NCBI GenBank assembly: GCA_020746995.1
Contig: JAGPXD010000005.1
Span: 1,922,001 to 1,986,000 of the forward strand
Source: Plectosphaerella cucumerina
Taxonomy: Eukaryota > Ascomycota > Sordariomycetes > Glomerellales > Plectosphaerellaceae
Direction: 5' to 3'
DNA length: 64,000 nt
In this document: one piece after another, positions 31,879-41,890 of the stretch
Layout: the number at the start of each line of letters is the position of its first letter
Position numbering within the stretch: the stretch's first letter is position 1
The notes under the pieces: generated by a model
Told to the model about the DNA's origin: nothing
What the model saw: only the letters and a program-made list of their open reading frames with translations
The model's database searches: none
Translations under genes and position numbers: made by a program

Positions 31879-34325
31879 ATGAGGGCGTCCAGGGCTCTCA
31901 GGGTGCCGAATGGCAACCCCTTCGTGGGCTCGACAGCCCACGGCAGGGGCGTGCGATGCTTCTCCATCGCCATCACCACCAGATCCACCACCGCTCCCTC
32001 GAGGACCACGAAGCTCGACTCGAGGCGACCCTTCTCCCACACCGCGAGACGATCGAACTCGGCCGCCGCCGAGGCCCTCAAGATGGCACAGGAGAACGCG
32101 TCAGCGCTGACCCCGGAGGTCGTCGCGAAGAACATGTCTCCCGAAGAAGCGAAGCGCCTGTCACGGGTCCGAAACATCGGCATCGCCGCCCACATCGACA
32201 GCGGCAAGACCACCGTCACCGAGCGTGTCCTCTTCTACACCGGCAGGATCGGCGCGATCCACGAGGTCCGCGGCAAGGATTCGGTCGGCGCCAAGATGGA
32301 CTCGATGGAACTCGAGCGTGAGAAGGGCATCACCATCCAGTCGGCCGCCACCTTCGCCGACTGGAAGAAGACGGAGGACGGCAAGGAAGAGACATACCAC
32401 GTGAACATCATTGATACCCCCGGCCATATCGACTTCACCATCGAGGTTGAGCGTGCTCTGCGCGTGCTTGACGGTGCCGTCATGATCCTGTGCGCCGTCA
32501 GCGGCGTGCAGTCCCAGACCATCACCGTCGACCGACAGATGAAGCGCTACGACGTTCCCCGCCTCAGTTTCGTGAACAAGATGGATCGCGTCGGCGCCAA
32601 CCCCTGGAAGGCCGTCGAGCAGATCAACAAGAAGCTCAAGATCCCTGCGGCCGCCATTCAGGTCCCCATCGGTATGGAAGACGAGCACGAGGGTGTTATC
32701 GACATCATCGACATGAAGTCCATCTACTTCGAGGGCCCCCGCGGCACTGAGGTCAAGACCGTCGACACCGTTCCCCTGCAGTACAAGAAGCTCGCCGAAG
32801 AGAAGCGCCAGGAGCTCATCGAGAAGCTGGCCGACGTCGACGACGAGATTGCTGAGATTTACCTGATGGAAGAGACCCCCGACAACGCCCAGATCAAGGC
32901 CGCCATTCGCCGCGCCACCATCGCCCGCAAGTTCACGCCTGTCCTCATGGGATCTGCCCTCGCCAACAAGGGTATCCAGCCCGTTCTTGACGCCGTCTGC
33001 GACTACCTCCCGAACCCCTCCGAAATTGAGAACATGGCCCTCGACAAGTCTCGCGATGAGGCCTCGGTCAAGCTCGTCCCCTACAACTCGCTCCCCTTCT
33101 GCGGTCTTGCCTTCAAGCTCGAGGAGAACAACTACGGCCAGCTCACATACATGCGCGTCTACCAGGGCAAGCTCAAGAAGGGCGCCTACCTGTACAACTC
33201 CCGCACCGGGAAGAAGGTCCGCATTCCCCGCATCGTGCGCATGCACTCCAACGAGATGGAGGACGTTACCGAGATTGGCGCCGGCGAGATTTGCGCCGTC
33301 TTCGGTGTCGACTGTGCCTCTGGCGACACCTTCACCGACGGCGACCTGCCCTACACCATGACCTCCATGTTCGTCCCCGACGCCGTTATGTCTCTGTCCA
33401 TCAAGCCCAAGCGCAGCGGCGACGCCGATGCCTTCAGTAAGGCCATGAACCGCTTCCAGCGCGAGGATCCCACCTTCAGGCTCCATGTCGACGACGAAAG
33501 CGAGGAGACCATCATCTCGGGCATGGGCGAGCTGCACTTGGAGATTTACGTCGAGCGCCTGCGCCGTGAGTACAAGTGCGATTGCGAGACCGGAAAGCCT
33601 CGTGTCGCCTACCGCGAGACCGTCACGCGCCACGTCGACTACGACTACCTCTTCAAGCGCCAGACCGGTGGTCCCGGCGATTACGCCCGTGTTGCCGGTT
33701 ATCTCGAGCCCTTTGAAGATCCCGAGGCCAACTTCTTCGAGACCCAGGTCGTTGGCGGCACCATTCCCGACAAGTACCTGACGGCCTGTGGCAAGGGTTT
33801 CGAGGAGATCACCGAGAAGGGCCCGCTGCTGGGCCACAAGGTCATCGGCGTTAGGATGATTGTCAACGATGGTTCCACCCACGTCACGGATTCTTCCGAT
33901 CACGCCTTCAACCTGGCGACGCAGTTCGCCTTCCGCAAGGCCTTCGAGGATGCCGGCGGCCAGGTTCTCGAGCCCCTGATGAAGACGACCATCACGGCCC
34001 CCAACGAGTTCCAGGGCAACATTCTCATGCTCATGAACAAGCGCGGCGCCACCATCAACGACACGGATATCGGCAGCGACGACTTCACCCTCCTCGCCGA
34101 TTGCTCCCTCAACTCCATGTTCGGCTTCAGCTCGCAGCTGCGCGCCGCGACGCAGGGCAAGGGCGAGTTCGGCATGGAATTCAGCCATTACGCCCCGGCA
34201 CCTCCCCATCTGCAGTACGTGTTCCTATTGAGTGATTGTGAGAAGAAGAAAACTAACACATGCCTTGCAGGAAGGAGCTCGTCGCCAACTACCAGAAGGA
34301 GCTGGAGGCGAAGAGGACGAAGTAA
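31879..34325 (+). CDS. MEF1: mitochondrial translation elongation factor G
   Basis: This GTPase drives ribosome translocation in mitochondria. Exons 31879-34214 and 34271-34325 join to 796 aa, the usual size. It starts with a presequence rich in Arg/Ser and lacking acids (MRASRALRVPNG and onward). GTPase motifs are AHIDSGKTT (G1), DTPGHIDF (G3) and NKMD (G4). Switch region RGKDSVGAKMDSMELEREKGIT is typical of EF-G. Domain IV contains GGPGDYARV and the C-terminus contains FQGNILMLMNKRG. The short last exon ends KELEAKRTK. Codon usage is highly biased to C/G endings, consistent with high expression; this also creates a 682-codon antisense shadow frame. Mef1 (translocation) is favoured over Mef2 (recycling) by length and motif set. 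Confidence 0.95.
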
Positions 34326-34681
34326 GCATGTCCCTCTAGACGAGAGGCATCACCCGAGCTCGGGGCGCACGATGCGTCCCGTGCCGGGCCTGTACCAACA
34401 CCCGCGGGGCCATACCCGGAAAAGGGAGACCCCGACATCGGCACCTTTACATTGTGTAACATTTGTAACGCTCCACGTGCCGAGGCGCGCCGTCTGGAAG
34501 GAGACGAGCGCGGCATTAGATGACATAGATGTACATAGAGAAGCATCTCACTTCTACGATTGTAATTCAGAATGCAACTTTCTTGAAGCAAGCTTTTTGA
34601 GGTGTTTTATTTTTGTCTATGTAAAATCCTGGACGCCTCGGCGGTACTTATTCCCCTCTCACACCAAATGAAACACAACTT
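34326..34681. other. convergent 3' regions of MEF1 and LYS12
   Basis: These 356 bp hold the two 3' ends. AT-rich stretches near 34590-34620 and 34660-34680 may carry polyadenylation signals. No gene is seen. Confidence 0.5.
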
Positions 34682-35810
34682 CTACAGCCTCCTGAGGATG
34701 TCCTCGATGACCTCGGTGGTCTTGGCGGTACCGCCCAGGTCAGGGCTCAGCAGCTTGCCCTCCTCAAGGTTGGCGTCGACAGCGGCGTAGATGCGGGCGG
34801 CAGCGGCCTCCTCGTTGAGGAACTCGAGCATGAGGGCGGTGGAGCGGAGGGTGGCGATGGGGTTGGCGATGTTCTGGCCCTGGATGTCCGGGGCGGAGCC
34901 GTGGCAGGGCTCACCGATGGCGAAGCCCTCGCCAACGTTGGCGGAGGGAACAAGACCAAGAGAACCGACGAGGGCGGCGGCGCCGTCGGAGAGGATGTCA
35001 CCGTACAGGTTGGGGGCGACGATGACGTCGTAGTCCTCGGGCTGGCGGAAGAGCTTGTAGACCATGGAGTCGACGATCTGCTCCTCGACGGCGACGGAGG
35101 AGAAGCGGGGGTCGGCGAGGGCGGCGCGGGCGGTGGCGCGGAAGAGGCCGTCGGTCTGGGAGAGCACGTTGGACTTGTGGGTGATTGTGACGAGGGGCGA
35201 GGCGTGGGGGGAGGCGGCGCCGGCGGCGCGGAGGTTCTGGCGGCGCAGGGCGATCTCGCCGGCCATGGTGGCGATGCGGTGGGAGGCGCGCTCGGAGATG
35301 CGCTTGATGGCCTCGGCGACCTTGCCGTTGGGGGTGTCAAAGGTGCGCTCGTCCTTGACGTAAAGGTCCTCTGTGTTCTCGCGGACGATGACCATGTCGA
35401 TGGGCTTGACGGCGGTGGCGACGGACTTTACGGGGCGGACGTTGGCGTAGAGGTCGAGCTTCTTGCGGAGGGCGACGATGGGGGAGGAGTAGCCCTTGAC
35501 GGCGGTGGAGGGGGAGGAGACGGCGCCGAAGAGGGCGCCGTCGCAGCCGTCGCGGAGGGTCTCGACGGTCTTGTCGGGGAGGGCGGTGCCGGTGCGCTCA
35601 AAGGTCTCGAAGCCGGCCTCGAGGGGGACGAAGTCGAACTTGAGGCCGAGCGAGGCGGGCAGGGCCTCGAGGATGCGGCGGCCGGCGGGGATGACCTCCT
35701 TGCCGATGCCATCGCCGGGGATGAGGCCTGGGGAGAGGGTGTTAGCTGGGAAGAAGCCAGGAGGAGGAGATGGACCGCGGCATACCGATCCTGAGAGTGC
35801 GGATGGACAT
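34682..35810 (-). CDS. LYS12: homoisocitrate dehydrogenase, lysine biosynthesis
   Basis: This NAD-dependent mitochondrial enzyme converts homoisocitrate to 2-oxoadipate in the alpha-aminoadipate pathway of fungal lysine synthesis. Exon 1 (35786-35810, MSIRTLRI) joins exon 2 (34682-35727) to give 356 aa. Motifs are GLIPGDGIGKEVIPAG at the N-terminus, VIVRENTEDLYVK (substrate-specificity region of this branch), YKLFRQPEDYDVIVAPNLYGDILSD (metal-binding Asp residues), and GSAPDIQGQNIANP. The VRENTEDLYVK form separates it from isopropylmalate and isocitrate dehydrogenases. The 25-nt first exon is easily missed. Strong C/G third-position bias suggests good expression. Confidence 0.93.
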
Positions 35811-37931
35811 TGTGAGATCGATTGGCCCTCTGGCGGAGTGGTTGGGATCGGTGGTGGTGGCTGGAGGGGTTGAGGTGTCGACGTGAAGCACGCGATGCTT
35901 TGTCTCGGGTGGAAAAATTTAGGGACGTCACTGGGAGACTAATGGCGCATGGCCAATGCGGAGGATGACATGTCCGCAGCACAGCTTTTCATCATTTGTC
36001 TGACCCCTTGATTTTCTAGAAAGGAACTATCAGAAGTCGAGATGTGGCAAGGAAGCTGATGAATTAATTCAATTAACAGATTTTAGAAGTGGTCGACAGC
36101 TGCATTGCAGTTGAGGAGTGTTCGTGGTATCTCCAAGTGCAGACATGTTCAATTCCGTCGCAGACATGCAGATATAGCCAAGCTGCCCCGGACTCGGAGC
36201 GCCGACTCGGAGGTGGTTTGGGGCGTCGCAAGACCGAGGCCTCTGGCAGACAGGGAAGGACCTTGGACTCGCCGTCTCTCTTGAACCACTCCGATTTGAT
36301 CATTGTGGTTACATCCGCAGAGTGGCTACATCGCAGCGGGTGCAGCCGATGATATGGCAATTAAGGAAGCAGCATGTGATATCCCTTGGACACGGCCGGT
36401 TGAGGAATGTGAAGCTCAAGCTGTCCCTAGCTCCGCGTCCGTGTCGGCCGATCGGAGCGATTGACGACAGGCGATGACAAACGACCAAGTAACGCTGGGA
36501 CAACAGGCGTGAGGAACTGCTGCAGCCCGGGGAGCAGGAGCGTCCACGTCGCAAGAGAACCCCTGAAAGTCCCCACTTGACAGCAGTGCGCTGGCGCGAT
36601 CGATTGGGTGTTAGCGCGTCCAAGGTTCTGGCGGGGCCTGGGGAACCTTTTGGCGGGATGGACATGGAGCTCCCTCATCAATCTGAAGCTCCTGGATTGG
36701 GGCGGTTGCCGAGCCGAGTCAGGAGTACAGTGGTTGTAATCTGGTGAGAGGACCGAGGTGCTTGCATGACGGTGCTGAACATAGGGGAGTTATGAAGAGG
36801 GATATATCCACGATGATGCTGATCCGAGCATGGGGCTTTAGAGGAGCTGTCCTCTTCGGCGCTGAAACGAGTGGTGCATCAACAAAGTCCTGGGCAGAAG
36901 GGGGGCCGACACAGACCACTCACTGTCCCTCCAAAAAGCAGCAGATGCATCCAAGACCGCTTCGCTGCCACCGCTAGAAGCTGCAGCCCCTGCAGCCTGC
37001 AGCGCGACGTGCATCGGGGTCCAGTCGACGTGCATGTGCCCAGCGAACCCCTGACTGGTCTTCCCAAGTCCTCCGAGCTGGCAGGCTCAAGCCGAGCGAA
37101 CACGCTGAGAAGGTTGCATCGTAACGGGCGTCACGGTCCATCTTGATGAAGGTCGTGCACGAGTGATCTCCTCGCCAGCAACCTTACGGTCCTGGGCTGG
37201 AACGATGGAACGAACGGGGGCCCGTCTGTAATTAAACCACCCCCCTCACCTCAAATGCTTGCCAGCCGGCCCGAGCCTCGAACGACGGGGGACCACCTGG
37301 AACCGTAGGAGACATGCCCACAACTGAGCCAACCCGTACAACGCAATATTCAACCCTCAGCTTTCCCTGTCCTTCTCGTCCCGTCTCGCCCCGTGGCCAC
37401 ATCCTCAGGTACCTCTACCAACGGACGGCTTCCTACTTCAAAGCAAGGCAAACGATACCCGCCGGCAACGGGCCAAAACCAAACGAGCCAGGCCAATCTG
37501 TCGCCCCCTGAACTGAACACCTTCACGCGTCGGACTAGCTGGAGCTCGGCGCGGCCACAGCGCATCGCCTCGCCTCACCTACCACCGTTTCCCAGCTGCA
37601 CCGACCGCGGGAAACCACACCACCACAACCGCAACAGCACTCTCGCTTCGCCTCTCGCACGACTCATCCTCTCTTCTCCTTTCCACATCGCAGCTCCCAA
37701 CGTGTTCGACTTGCCATCTGCGTCGCCGCGCCGACGTCGACTTCCTGTAATTTTACCCCCCGTCACCGCCACTTTACACCGATACGAGTTGGCCGACACC
37801 CGTCATTTTCCCCGGCCTGGCCGTCGCAAACCGCCCTCACCCGACGCCACGATCACAACCTTGCCCGAAACTTCAACGAGAAACACAGCTGCTAGCTTGG
37901 TCGGTCGCCCGGCCAATACACCGCCGCAGCC
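35811..37931. other. long divergent intergenic region and leader of disordered protein gene
   Basis: About 2.1 kb separate LYS12 and the disordered protein gene. The last 540 bp (from about 37390) are C-rich leader in which a frame different from the true one happens to stay open. Small GCAGCC/CTGCAG repeats occur near 36960-37010. Frames at 36309-36665 and 36838-37146 are unsupported. Confidence 0.45.
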
Positions 37932-40254
37932 ATGTCGCAGGTCAAGAACCTCCGCGCCATGTTCGAGCAGAAGCAGGATGGGAGCCCGCCCGAGAAGGGC
38001 TCCGATAGGGGCAGGTCTCCTGCGGGATCAGGTGGGTGCTGGCCATTTCTTTGTCCCCTTCATGTCGTCTGGGAGCTCCGGTGCGCTGGTTGAGGCGTGC
38101 GAGAGAGTTGTCAGGTCTCCAGATTTTCTTCTGGTCGACCGAAGCTGGAAGCTGGAGCTGCTGGAGTTGGCGGAAGGTGCTTCCCGGAAGCTCCTGCACT
38201 CCAGCCACGCCAACGCCAACGCCAGCATCAGCGCCGGTGCTCCTTCCCGTCGAAACTCTACGTCACGTCCATGTCACCTGCCTCGCTTCCGACTTCTCTC
38301 CTCTCTTCTCCTCTCCTCATTCTGTCCCAGCTCTGGTAGCAACGTCAAAAAGCCCCCGCTGACATCCTCCTCTCCAGCTGGAACAGCCACGCCTCCTCCC
38401 CGACCGCTCTCCAAAGTCCGAACAAACTTCGTTGCAGTAGTTGAAAAGGACGGCAGAGTAGGACTCCGACGAGACCCCAGCTCAGACTCCATTCCTACCT
38501 CCCGAAGCTTGTCTCAACGCAGACTCAGCGTCAACACCGAGGAGGGCTCTGCCTCCGTCATCTCCGACCGCACATCCAACATGGCCTTCACAGAAACAAT
38601 CCCCGAATCTCCTCGCCAACCAGATCATCCGGCCACTCCCAAAGCGACCAATGGCTTCGGCAATGGACACCTCCTGGGCGCCCTGACCGACAGGCCTAGC
38701 CATAATCCCGATAAGCACATCGACCTGGAGACCCCGACACCTAAGCTGCTCCCGGGTGATCCTACCACGGATATCCCGGCCGGCCCGCCGCTCACTCCGG
38801 GCAAGACCCTCCCGACAAGCAAATTGTCTGCCACGCCAAAGACCGTAAAGACCACGGCATCGCAAGAGGCGACCAAACCAACAAACACAAAGCGTCCTGT
38901 CGGCAAACCAAATCCTGTGCTCACCAAGCCTACTACAAAACCCCCGGCAAAGTCGCCCTCCCTCCCCAAAACTCCAACCAACCTGCCAAAACCCACCGCC
39001 CACGCCGCTCCCAAGGCACAGCCGGTCAAAAAGGCAACCGAAAAACCGACAGCTCCCAAGACTACCACCTCAACCGCTGCAAAGCCGCCTACCACCAAGC
39101 ATGCGGCTACCACGACCGCAAAGAAGGCCACGCCGGCCCCCGTGTCTATTCCCGCCTCGGGCAGCACCGGCTTCGTCAAGCCCAAGCCCAAGTCTCCTAC
39201 GAGGCCCGTCAACCTCCCATCATCTCTGATGGCCGGCACCGCCTCGTCGCAGTCCAAGAACAGGAATGAGTCTCTGGCTCCAAAGGCCGGCCTCGGCCGT
39301 TCCCCTAGCAGGGCGAGCGTGTCCACGACCGGCGCTGCCCCAGCCAAGACCATCCGGCGCCAGAGGTCTTCCATTAACGCTCACTCGCGCCCCAGCCTGG
39401 GACCTCCCCCGAAGAAGGCCGCCCAGGATCATCCCGTCACCAAGAAAGAGCGTGATGTCGACGAGAGCTTCTTGGCTCGTATGGCGAGACCCACCGTCAG
39501 CTCGGCCTCCAAGGTCAGCGATAAGGCCCCCGTCACCCCGCCTCGCAAAGCGCCCACCAGAGCCGACTCTACAAGCACAAGTACCCGGAGGCCCGGCGCC
39601 AACTCCGCCCTGGCCGCTACTGGCAGCCCGGGATCGAAGAAGAAGTCGAGCACCATCATGAGCGGTGCGCAAGAGCCTGCTGAGGTTTCCAAGATTGAGC
39701 AGGTTGAGGTGGAGGAGGCAGTACGGAACGCCACTGTGATCCCCGAGGTCGCTGAGCCTGAGCTCATCGTCGAGGAGCCTGAGGAGATTAAGGAGCTATC
39801 GCAGGCGCCCGTCGTGGATGCGCCGGCCACCGAACTGCTTGGGCCTGCAGATGTCGAGACGGAAGCCGAGAAGATTGAGACCCCGGGCCCTGAGACCGCA
39901 GATGCCGCGGCTGTGCCTGAGGAGCCTGTTGTGAAGGACGACCTTGCCGACAAGACTATGGAGGAGCCCGCCGCCGAGGTCGCCAAGGAGGAGTCTGCCA
40001 AGGGTGTGGCGGAAGAGGCCATCTCCATTCTCGAGGAGTCCTCGGCCCCAGCCGAGAACGCATCCATCCCCAACGAGCCCACGACACTGGAGCAGAAAGC
40101 GGCTGGCACCACCGAGGCTGACATCGATTCTCTGGTCGTCTCCACTGAGAAGGTCGCAATTGACGACGAGAAGGAACCCGGCCTGCCAGAGACCGTCTCG
40201 GACCAGACGACGGCCAAAGCCGCTGCTGGGGAGGAGATCAGGGTTCCGGAGTAG
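37932..40254 (+). CDS. large intrinsically disordered protein, basic Pro/Thr/Lys-rich with acidic tail
   Basis: I place the start at MSQVKNLRAMFEQKQDGSPPEKG (37932); exon 1 ends at 38031 and a 346-nt intron leads to exon 2 at 38378, giving 658 aa. The join restores one frame and yields PRPLSKVRTNFVAVVEKDGRVG, a stretch that looks conserved. The middle (residues 130-400) is a basic Lys/Pro/Thr region. A short block ESFLARMARPTVSSASKVSDKAP, with APVTPPRKAP after it, is probably functional. The last 190 residues are acidic and rich in Glu/Ala/Val. This layout is seen in fungal proteins often labelled mucin-like, and could bind microtubules or another polymer, but no domain proves this. The open frame beginning at 37393 is leader in another frame. 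Confidence 0.7.
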
Positions 40255-40774
40255 AAAGCTGCAGCCATGAAATGTGCATAGGGCGCCGCCAACTGGCTTG
40301 TCCGCAGCCGCTTGGTCATCCAGCAACGGCGACGAATAGCTTGATTGTAGTTTAGGGCTGGCAGGGCATTGTTCGATATTGAGAGCGATAGGAGAATTGA
40401 TACCATTGCATTGGTTAGCGTAAATACATACCATAGATGTCCAGCTGTCTTTTGCATCGTCGTGAGGTTGACGTGACGGGAGCAATGGCCATACCCGCCA
40501 CTTCTTCCAGGACCACTCCCGCCCGTCCTGGCAATTCGGCAATATGAGGCAACTCCATGGCTATTTGCCAGTCGAGGCCTCGTCCACGCTGTTCCCTGAT
40601 CTGCTCCAGATGAACTAGATGTAAATTGGGGTGTATTGACACATAATCATCGCAGTACAATATGATACAGGTCCCAGCACCGGGGTCACTCGGACGCGGC
40701 TCCCTTCTCGGGGCTCATCGCCTCTATGCCGTGCCCCGTAAGCTTCCTTCTCTTCCTACGCTTCACCCTCCCGC
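40255..40774. other. convergent intergenic region
   Basis: 3' flanks of the disordered protein gene and of the mitoribosomal protein gene. Antisense frames on the minus strand (39429-40457 and 39796-40542) mirror the low-complexity coding region and are rejected. Confidence 0.5.
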
Positions 40775-41263
40775 CTACCGTGCGCGGAACACGAGAAGGC
40801 CGCCCATATTCCTCGCCAGCGCCTCACGGCCCTCAAGCAACCCCTTGTCCGTGGCGATGAAGATGCACTCTCCCAGACGGAGTCCCTTGACGAGGCCGTC
40901 ACGGCTCGGGAACCCGCGCACGACGCGGTGGAGCTCCTCGACCTTGATTGTGATGGGGCGCTTGGGGCGGTGCAGGGACTGGAGTTCGCGGAGGACGGGC
41001 TGGTTGTTCCAGTACTTGAGGCCGAGCCAGATGCGGCGGGTGGCGGCGTTGGTGTGCGTGGCGGGCTCGGGGTCGGAGACGAGGTCTTCGGGCGTCGGGG
41101 GCTGGGGACCGCCGCGGTGGACGGAGGAGAGGAAGCCGGCGCGGTGGAGGGCGAGGGCCATGGCGAGGTTGACCTTTGTCGAGGGGAGGGAGGTCATGCC
41201 CAGCTTGGCGCGGGTGACGTTTTGGAGATGCGCGCAGGCGTTGATGGCGTTGTAGATGCCCAT
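40775..41263 (-). CDS. MRPS8: mitochondrial small ribosomal subunit protein uS8m
   Basis: A 162-aa single-exon protein of the uS8 family, a component of the mitochondrial small ribosomal subunit. The N-terminus reads MGIYNAINACAHLQNVTRAKLG, followed by VNLAMALALHRAGFLSSV; this matches the start of fungal mitoribosomal S8. The C-terminal half contains RRIWLGLKYWNNQPVLREL and ends IATDKGLLEGREALARNMGG, the RNA-binding uS8 signature region. The length is normal for the fungal mitochondrial form. It sits tail-to-tail with the disordered protein gene and shares no obvious function with it. Confidence 0.88.
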   Translation of the reverse strand: MGIYNAINACAHLQNVTRAKLGMTSLPSTKVNLAMALALHRAGFLSSVHRGGPQPPTPEDLVSDPEPATHTNAATRRIWLGLKYWNNQPVLRELQSLHRPKRPITIKVEELHRVVRGFPSRDGLVKGLRLGECIFIATDKGLLEGREALARNMGGLLVFRAR

Positions 41264-41890
41264 TTTGGAGGTTGGGGGGTGGTGAGGGAGGGGAGAAGTG
41301 CGCGGGTTTGCACCTGGCGCGGGTGCGAGGGCGGTCGAGGCAATCGGGGAGGAGGGTTTGGAAGTCGGTCTGCGGGAGGTGCTGGGTCAGCGATTAGGTG
41401 CGGATTATGGATGTTGAAGGGTCTCGGAGCGTACGGGTGGTATTGGTCTGGTGTCGGGCTTGTGCCGCCGCTGGCTTGTCGTCGGGGTGTGTAGCTGGTC
41501 GTCGTTGTCGCGTGAGATGGCGATCTTCTGGCCTCGACCGGGTTGGAGTTCGAAATTTCGATCGGATGTTGGAGGGTGACTAAGCGACCCCAGTTTTGTG
41601 GTGGCCCACCTCATACACCATACGCCCACCCAAGCGTGCCGCTGTGTCAAGCTGGCGATGCCCTCAATTTTCGCCCGTCATCAAAGCTCCAGGCATTCCA
41701 TCGAATCGCAACAAGAAGCTCATGAGAGTCTTTCTCTCGAGGCGAACTACCACCCAACTATCGAATTCATTCGGTTCACCCAGAAACGAGCTGAAGGATG
41801 TCACTCCCATCAACAATGCCGCTCATGCATTCTACATTGTCCTCCAAGTCGCTTACACTTCGTACAAACTAAAGTATCGCAGTCCTCATA
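41264..41890. other. intergenic region
   Basis: 5' flank of MRPS8 and 3' flank of the regulator. G-rich in its first 250 bp on the plus strand. Overlapping plus frames at 41596-42258 run into the regulator gene and are shadows. Confidence 0.5.

Noticed and set aside
32161..34209. 682-codon minus-strand open frame opposite mitochondrial EF-G
   Set aside because: It mirrors the strong C/G third-position bias of the true gene; no domain is seen and the plus frame is a certain EF-G.
34901..35794. 297-codon plus-strand open frame opposite homoisocitrate dehydrogenase
   Set aside because: Gly/Asp/Val-rich shadow of a codon-biased gene, without any recognisable family.
37393..37931. Upstream extension of the large open frame
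   Set aside because: It is in a different frame from the MSQVKNLRAMF start; the intron at 38032-38377 joins the real frames, so this stretch is leader.
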